Position numbers and translations under genes: made by a program. A DNA stretch of 8,900 bases. Origin: Nitrospirota bacterium. GTDB lineage: Bacteria; Nitrospirota; Nitrospiria; Nitrospirales; NS-4. The notes under the pieces are model-generated. The model worked only from the letters and a program-made list of their open reading frames with translations. It was not told the DNA's origin and searched no databases. How positions within the stretch are numbered: the stretch's first letter is position 1; every line of letters begins with the position of its first letter. Positions 4,554 through 8,900 of the stretch are shown in pieces. Location of the stretch: assembly GCA_005877525.1 (NCBI GenBank), contig VBON01000029.1:1-8900 (forward strand), in the 5' to 3' direction.

Positions 4554-6878
4554 ATGAGCAACGTTGATAAGTCCGAGCGCCTTTCTTTTACCCAACTCCT
4601 CCTGGCCTTGCTTGCCTTGTGTGTGACCTCGATTATCGCGGCTGTCATCGTAGCATCCGTGGTGGTTGACCCCCTGCAGCACTTTCTAAGATGGGCGGCT
4701 GCCTTCTTTCTAATCGCCCTCTCGATCTTTGGCGCAGCAGGCTATGTCATTGTGAGCCGCTTTCTCGGCAAGAGCGGGATCCCTGCAGATGTCCACCTCG
4801 AGGAACGCGACCGGTCACTCCCCCGAATTCCCCTGGCAGTGCGCTTGCGTCAGGGAGATGGCGACGAGCAATTCCGCGCCGTAGCGGAGACCGCTAGTGA
4901 CGGCATCATATCGGCGGACCAAAATGGAAATATCATTTATTGGAACAAGGCAGCGGAGAGAATTTTCGGGTACTCAGCGAGTGAAGTGGGTGGGCAATCG
5001 CTCGCGTTCCTGATGCCGGCTCGCTTCCGCGACGCGCATCGCGCAGGAATTAAACGCATCGTATCCACGGGGGAATCCCATGTGATTGGAAAAGTCATTG
5101 AGTTGGCGGGGTTGAAGAAAGATGGAAGCGAATTTCCTTTGGAGCTCTCACTTTCAACCTGGACGACCACAGAAGGACGCGGCTTTACCGGGATTATTCG
5201 CGACATCACGCAACGCAAGCAGGTGGAACGGCGCATGAACGCGGAGCATACCGTGGCTCGTCTCTTGGCCGAGTCTCCGACGCTTAGCGAAGCGACCCCT
5301 AAAATTTTGCAGGCCATCTGCGAGAGCCTTGACTGGGAAATGGGTGCGTTTTGGAGCGTCGATCAGGAGGCCGGCGTCATTCGCTGCGGTGAAATCTGGC
5401 ATTCGCCGTCAAGTAACCTGGCAAGGTTTGCCGTGGTCAGCAAGCAGACTGCCTTTCCGCACGGGACCGGATTGCCCGGCCGCGTCTGGGCCAGTGGCGA
5501 GCCCATTTGGATTCCTGACGTCCTCAAGGATGACAATTTCCCGCGTCTGCCCGTCGCGTCGAAAGAAGGGCTACATGCAGCGTTCGGTTTTCCTATTCGA
5601 AGGCTGGGTTCGGTGCTCGGGGTCATGGAGTTCTTCAGTCATAAAATCCAGCACACTGACGACAACCTACTACAGATGCTTTCCGCTATCGGTAGCCAGA
5701 TCGGCCAGTTCATGGAGCGCAAGCGAGCCGAGGAGCGGGTCAAAGCTCTGAAAGAATACGTTCAGATGATTCTTGATAGCGTGCCCGACCCCATTGTGAT
5801 TCTGAATGAGGATGCCCAGGTGCAATACATCAACGGCGCGTCCAACAAGGCGTTCAACTTGCACGAAGCCGATCTGCGGGGGCCAACGCTATTCGACCTT
5901 CTCCAGGCAGACGATGTAACGCGTGAGCAATTGGAAACAGAAATGAGCCACTATGTGGAGAGCCCGCAGGAGACCGCTGTCGTCTCTCCAGGGCACCCGG
6001 CGGAAGTCTCCCTGCTTCGGGACCCGCTCGCTCCTCCAGCGATCATCAGGGATCCTCATCCTCGCAAAGAAATTAAATTTGGGCACCGAACCTATCACTA
6101 CACATGTTTTCCCGTCGCGGCGCAGTCGGACGAGGGCCAATTGATGGGCCTTGTGCTTCGAGACACCACAGAGGAGAGCAGCCTGCAAAATCAGCTCATT
6201 CAGGCCGAGAAGCTGGCAGGTATTGCCCTGCTGACCTCTGGGCTCGGTCACGAATTGAATAATCCCCTTTACAGCGTCTTGGGCTTTGGCGAGGCGATTC
6301 TTGATGAACCCGATCCGACAGTCATGAAGGAGCATGCCAAGACCATCGTCGAGGAAGCCAAACGCATGGGCGGGATCATAAAGGATCTAACAGGTCGCAG
6401 CCGTATTGAGGCCGGCGATCTGCGGGTGGAAGTCGATGTCAACGAACAGTTGGATCATGCCTTAGGTCTGACAGGACTCGAACAGTCTGGAGCGAAGATT
6501 CAGGTTCAGAAGAACTATGCAGCCGTTTCCAAAATTTGGGCCAATCCGCTGGAGCTTCGACAAGTCTTTGTGAATGTCATCGACAATGCCGTGCGCGCCA
6601 TGGAGGGTACGGGAAGGCTTGAAGTGGCAACCTATATGGATCAAGACTCGCTCGCAGTCAGAATTCGGGACTCCGGACCCGGCATCCCCGCCGGGCATGT
6701 ATCCAAAATTTTCGATCCCTTCTTTACGACGAAGAAACAAGGAGAAGGGACAGGCCTTGGACTCACCATCGCGCACCGGATCATCACTAAGCACGGGGGG
6801 CAGATCCGGGTTGAGACTGAGCAGCCGGGCGGCACGACATTTACCGTTATGTTTCCCCGAGCGGGAAACACGACGTAG
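4554..6878 (+). CDS. Membrane-anchored PAS-GAF-PAS sensor histidine kinase
   Basis: A 774-residue two-component sensor kinase (776 from the GTG at 4548). Two membrane helices (about 12-38 and 46-68) are joined by only about 8 residues, so there is almost no periplasmic sensor. Sensing should be by the cytoplasmic PAS 1 (about 105-220, with GIISADQNGNIIYWNKAAERIFGY), GAF (about 233-388) and PAS 2 (about 398-540). The catalytic part is complete: H-box GLGHELNNPL with His566 (codon 6249-6251), N-box with Asn678 in NVIDNAVRAM, G1 DSGPG (706-710), FDPFFTTK (720-727) and G2 GTGLGL (732-737). The HELNNPL H-box and FFTTK motif are typical of NtrB/HPK4-like kinases. No receiver domain is fused and no response regulator is adjacent, so the partner and signal are unknown. 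The upstream gene ends 173 bases away and a promoter is visible between. Confidence 0.93.
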   Translation: MSNVDKSERLSFTQLLLALLALCVTSIIAAVIVASVVVDPLQHFLRWAAAFFLIALSIFGAAGYVIVSRFLGKSGIPADVHLEERDRSLPRIPLAVRLRQGDGDEQFRAVAETASDGIISADQNGNIIYWNKAAERIFGYSASEVGGQSLAFLMPARFRDAHRAGIKRIVSTGESHVIGKVIELAGLKKDGSEFPLELSLSTWTTTEGRGFTGIIRDITQRKQVERRMNAEHTVARLLAESPTLSEATPKILQAICESLDWEMGAFWSVDQEAGVIRCGEIWHSPSSNLARFAVVSKQTAFPHGTGLPGRVWASGEPIWIPDVLKDDNFPRLPVASKEGLHAAFGFPIRRLGSVLGVMEFFSHKIQHTDDNLLQMLSAIGSQIGQFMERKRAEERVKALKEYVQMILDSVPDPIVILNEDAQVQYINGASNKAFNLHEADLRGPTLFDLLQADDVTREQLETEMSHYVESPQETAVVSPGHPAEVSLLRDPLAPPAIIRDPHPRKEIKFGHRTYHYTCFPVAAQSDEGQLMGLVLRDTTEESSLQNQLIQAEKLAGIALLTSGLGHELNNPLYSVLGFGEAILDEPDPTVMKEHAKTIVEEAKRMGGIIKDLTGRSRIEAGDLRVEVDVNEQLDHALGLTGLEQSGAKIQVQKNYAAVSKIWANPLELRQVFVNVIDNAVRAMEGTGRLEVATYMDQDSLAVRIRDSGPGIPAGHVSKIFDPFFTTKKQGEGTGLGLTIAHRIITKHGGQIRVETEQPGGTTFTVMFPRAGNTT
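6851..6869. terminator. Hairpin at the convergent gene junction, possible bidirectional terminator
   Basis: GTTTCCC (6851-6857), a 5-base loop, then GGGAAAC (6863-6869): a perfect 7-bp stem ending 7 bases before the kinase stop codon (6876-6878). The cyclase gene converges from the right and stops at 6904, so the hairpin is in its 3' flank. Neither side has a clean T-run; the plus strand has TATTTTG some 12 bases on. The palindrome also encodes kinase residues, so it may be incidental. Confidence 0.3.
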
Positions 6879-6903
6879 CTATTTTGATGCAGAAAGAGAT
6901 CGG

Positions 6904-7989
6904 TTAGAGCTGATCCGCCAGGGAGATCCGGTCCCCTCCCGTCCCCTTCGACCGGTACATCGCCGCATCGGCTTTCAATATCAGTTCCTGCTTTGTCTTA
7001 GCATGGTCCGGAAAGCCGGCGATTCCAATGCTGGCGGCCAACTGTGTCTTAAGACCCGCCTCTTGCAAAAAGACATGCGTATGGATAGCTGTCGCGAGGC
7101 GTTCGGCGACCATTCTGGCGGTCTCCACCGAGCTCTCAGGAAGAATCACGGCAAATTCATCACCGCCATACCGGACCGGAATGTCCACATCCCGCACGCT
7201 CTGTCGCATGATCTCCGCCAGCTCAGTCAGACAGCGGCTTCCCAAGGGATGCCCATGCAGCGTGTTGATCTCCTTAAAGTGATCGAGGTCCAGAAAGATC
7301 AAGGCAAGCGTAGAACGATACCGGTGGCAGCGCCGGATCTCCCGTTCCAGGGCCTCATCCAGGTACCGGGCGTTGAACAGACCCGTGAGCTCGTCGGTTA
7401 TGATCAGACTTGCGACTTGCTCGATCAAGGACGCGCGCTCCAGAGCGAGCGACGCCTGACCGATCAGGCGGCTCAGCAATTGAAGGTCGTGCCGCGTAAA
7501 GGGTGTTCCGATCTTATTCAGCATCTCCAACACCGCGACGGTCTTCCCTTTGCTTAGGATCGGCAGGCAGAGGACCGACCGCGTCCTAAGCCCGGTGGCC
7601 TCATCGATCTCCTGCATGAATCGCCGGTCTGTCCGCGCATCGCGCACCACGGCGGCTTTCCCGTGACTTGCGACCCACCCGACAATGCCATGTCCGGCAA
7701 GGATGCGAAGCCCTTTGAGCATGCGTGCTCCCGGCCCTCCGACCATGTCGAATACCAAGTCGCGCGTGGTCGGATCGACTACAAACAGGGACCAGGCACG
7801 GCAGCGCACGAGCACGCGCGCCCTGTTGATCAGGGCGCGGAAAACCATTTTAGGCTCGCGAGAGGAGCTTAGGATGCGCGCGGTCTCAACGAAAAAACGG
7901 AGCTCTTTTCGGCAGGCGTCAAGAGATCGGGGAAGTCTTCCGCTGGAGCGTACCGTCGAGCCTGGGTCGGGTGGGGCTGATCGAGGCAT
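6904..7989 (-). CDS. GAF-GGDEF cyclic-dinucleotide synthase with Ser at the guanine-specificity position
   Basis: A soluble protein of 361 residues with a GAF domain (about 36-181) and a GGDEF cyclase domain (about 195-356). The active-site motif GGDEF is at 275-279 (7153-7167). The metal-binding Asp of FLDLDHF is Asp234, and Asn242 matches PleD N335. The allosteric site RDVD (266-269) lies five residues before GGDEF, the classic I-site position. The odd point is GHPLGSRCL. The Asp that contacts the guanine base in PleD (D344) is Ser251 (codon 7237-7239), the substitution described for Hypr GGDEF enzymes that make 3',3'-cGAMP. The product may therefore be cGAMP, c-di-GMP or a mixture. The frame is open to an ATG at 8061, but that start would overlap the secA zinc-finger codons by 56 bases. 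I prefer the ATG at 7989, 16 bases after the secA stop. Neither has a good ribosome binding site. The gene is probably cotranscribed with secA. Confidence 0.9.
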   Translation of the reverse strand: MPRSAPPDPGSTVRSSGRLPRSLDACRKELRFFVETARILSSSREPKMVFRALINRARVLVRCRAWSLFVVDPTTRDLVFDMVGGPGARMLKGLRILAGHGIVGWVASHGKAAVVRDARTDRRFMQEIDEATGLRTRSVLCLPILSKGKTVAVLEMLNKIGTPFTRHDLQLLSRLIGQASLALERASLIEQVASLIITDELTGLFNARYLDEALEREIRRCHRYRSTLALIFLDLDHFKEINTLHGHPLGSRCLTELAEIMRQSVRDVDIPVRYGGDEFAVILPESSVETARMVAERLATAIHTHVFLQEAGLKTQLAASIGIAGFPDHAKTKQELILKADAAMYRSKGTGGDRISLADQL

Positions 7990-8005
7990 CAGCGGAGGCA
8001 ATGTC

Positions 8006-8900
8006 TCAAGTGCCGTGGCATTTCTTATATTTTTTGCCGCTTCCGCAGGGACATGGATCATTGCGCCCGACCTTGTCGATCCCGCGACGCACGGTCTTTG
8101 TTCCGTTGTCGTCCGCTGCGGCTTCGCCTCGGTTGAGGGTTAGCTGAACGGGGCGGTGCTGTTCCACCGGAGGACGTGGAGACTCGCCCGGCACTACCTG
8201 CACGCGGAACAGATGTTCCAGGACGTCCCGCTTCATCCGATTCATCATACCGGCGAACATCTCAAAGGCTTCCCGCTTGTATTCAATGAGCGGGTCCTTC
8301 TGTCCATACCCGCGAAGACCGATGCCTTCGCGCAGGCTATCGATGCCGAGCAGGTGGTCCTTCCAAAGAGTATCGATGGTGCGGAGCATTACCATTTTTT
8401 CGAGCAGCCGTAGCAGCTCCGCTCCCAGCTCCAGTTCCTTCTTCTTATAGGCTTCATCGATTTTCTTGAGCAGTTCCTGCCTTAGAGCATCGAAGCCCAC
8501 ATCCTTAAAATCGATCGACCCGTCTTTGATATCGATGCCGAACTGGGCATAACAGGCGTCCGCAAGCCCTTTTAGATCCCACTCCTCTTGATAGGCGCCT
8601 TGGGGACAATGGACCGCCAGTAGATCGTCCAGCACCTCCTCGGTGCTGGAGCGGATCTCCTCCGTCAGGTCATCGCCGCGCAGAATCATCCGCCGGCGTT
8701 CGTAGACGACCTCCCGCTGCTTGTTCAGCACATCGTCGTAGTCGAGCAGCTGTTTGCGAATTTCGAAGTGATGCGCCTCCACTTTCTTCTGCGCGTTCTC
8801 GATCGCGCGGGTGACCATGCCGGCCTCGATCGGCACGCCTTCCTCCATGCCGAGCTTCAACATGATCTTCGAGATGCGGTCCGATCCGAATATGCGAAGG
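8006..8900 (-). CDS. secA: Preprotein translocase ATPase SecA, C-terminal part (cut by right edge)
   Basis: SecA is the cytoplasmic ATPase that drives unfolded preproteins through SecYEG. About 298 C-terminal residues lie in the window. The frame continues unbroken past the ATG at 8863 to the edge (LRIFGSDRISKI precedes it), so 8863 is not the real start. Visible blocks are LRIFGSDRI and LGMEEGVPIE, KQLLDYDDVLNKQREVVYER of the helical scaffold, a wing-domain region, and IDTLWKDHLLGIDSLREGIG with LRGYGQKDPLIEYKREAFEM of the second scaffold part. A variable linker follows, then the zinc-binding SEC-C tail NDPCPCGSGKKYKKCHG (Cys-X-Cys-X8-Cys-His), which in E. coli contacts SecB and ribosomes. 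The protein ends two residues after the CH. The GGDEF gene follows after 16 bases. Confidence 0.97.
   Translation of the reverse strand, partial: LRIFGSDRISKIMLKLGMEEGVPIEAGMVTRAIENAQKKVEAHHFEIRKQLLDYDDVLNKQREVVYERRRMILRGDDLTEEIRSSTEEVLDDLLAVHCPQGAYQEEWDLKGLADACYAQFGIDIKDGSIDFKDVGFDALRQELLKKIDEAYKKKELELGAELLRLLEKMVMLRTIDTLWKDHLLGIDSLREGIGLRGYGQKDPLIEYKREAFEMFAGMMNRMKRDVLEHLFRVQVVPGESPRPPVEQHRPVQLTLNRGEAAADDNGTKTVRRGIDKVGRNDPCPCGSGKKYKKCHGT

Noticed and set aside
6574..7557. Long plus-strand open frame (327 codons) running across the kinase end into the cyclase region
   Set aside because: It lies out of frame in the kinase and antisense to the cyclase, both of which have complete conserved domains. 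The translation has no recognisable motif and is a shadow of GC-rich codon use.
8863..8863. ATG at 8863 as the start of a short SecA-like protein
   Set aside because: Conserved SecA residues (LRIFGSDRI) continue in frame upstream to the window edge, so this is an internal methionine.

Overview
The window is a stretch of bacterial chromosome with dense genes, moderately GC-rich by eye. It holds nine protein-coding genes, two of them cut by the window edges. I see no tRNA, rRNA, CRISPR array, insertion sequence or integrase. The mix of genes and the protein sequences (an E. coli-like NuoB, a stand-alone FliK/FlhB2 pair, a GAF-GGDEF protein beside secA) would fit a member of the Nitrospirota or a related Gram-negative lineage. 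That is an impression from sequence style, not a demonstrated assignment.

Left part (1-2240, all minus strand): an operon runs leftwards in the order MidA/NDUFAF7-type methyltransferase, nuoA, nuoB, nuoC (cut by the left edge). The genes overlap or lie 2-3 bases apart. The products are three subunits of respiratory complex I, plus a methyltransferase whose mitochondrial relative is a complex I assembly factor. A good sigma-70-type promoter lies so close to the first ATG that the message should be almost leaderless.

Middle-left (2241-4380, plus strand): a 266-base intergenic stretch carries that leftward promoter, a rightward candidate sigma-28 (flagellar) promoter, and a strong ribosome binding site for a TTG start. 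Next come a FliK-like hook-length control protein and, sharing one base with it, a 97-residue free-standing FlhB C-terminal domain (FlhB2/YlqH type). Together they form a flagellar export-switch module detached from other flagellar genes.

Middle-right (4381-6878, plus strand): a 173-base gap with a perfect TTGACA box precedes a membrane-anchored PAS-GAF-PAS histidine kinase. No response regulator gene is next to it.

Right part (6904-8900, minus strand): a GAF-GGDEF nucleotide cyclase lies just downstream of the 3' part of secA (cut by the right edge) and probably shares its transcript. The cyclase has an intact GGDEF motif and RxxD inhibitory site. However, it has serine where canonical diguanylate cyclases have the guanine-contacting aspartate (PleD D344). 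This is the change reported for Hypr enzymes that make 3',3'-cGAMP, and it is the most interesting single observation here. The kinase and cyclase genes converge with 25 bases between them, and a perfect 7-bp hairpin lies at the junction.
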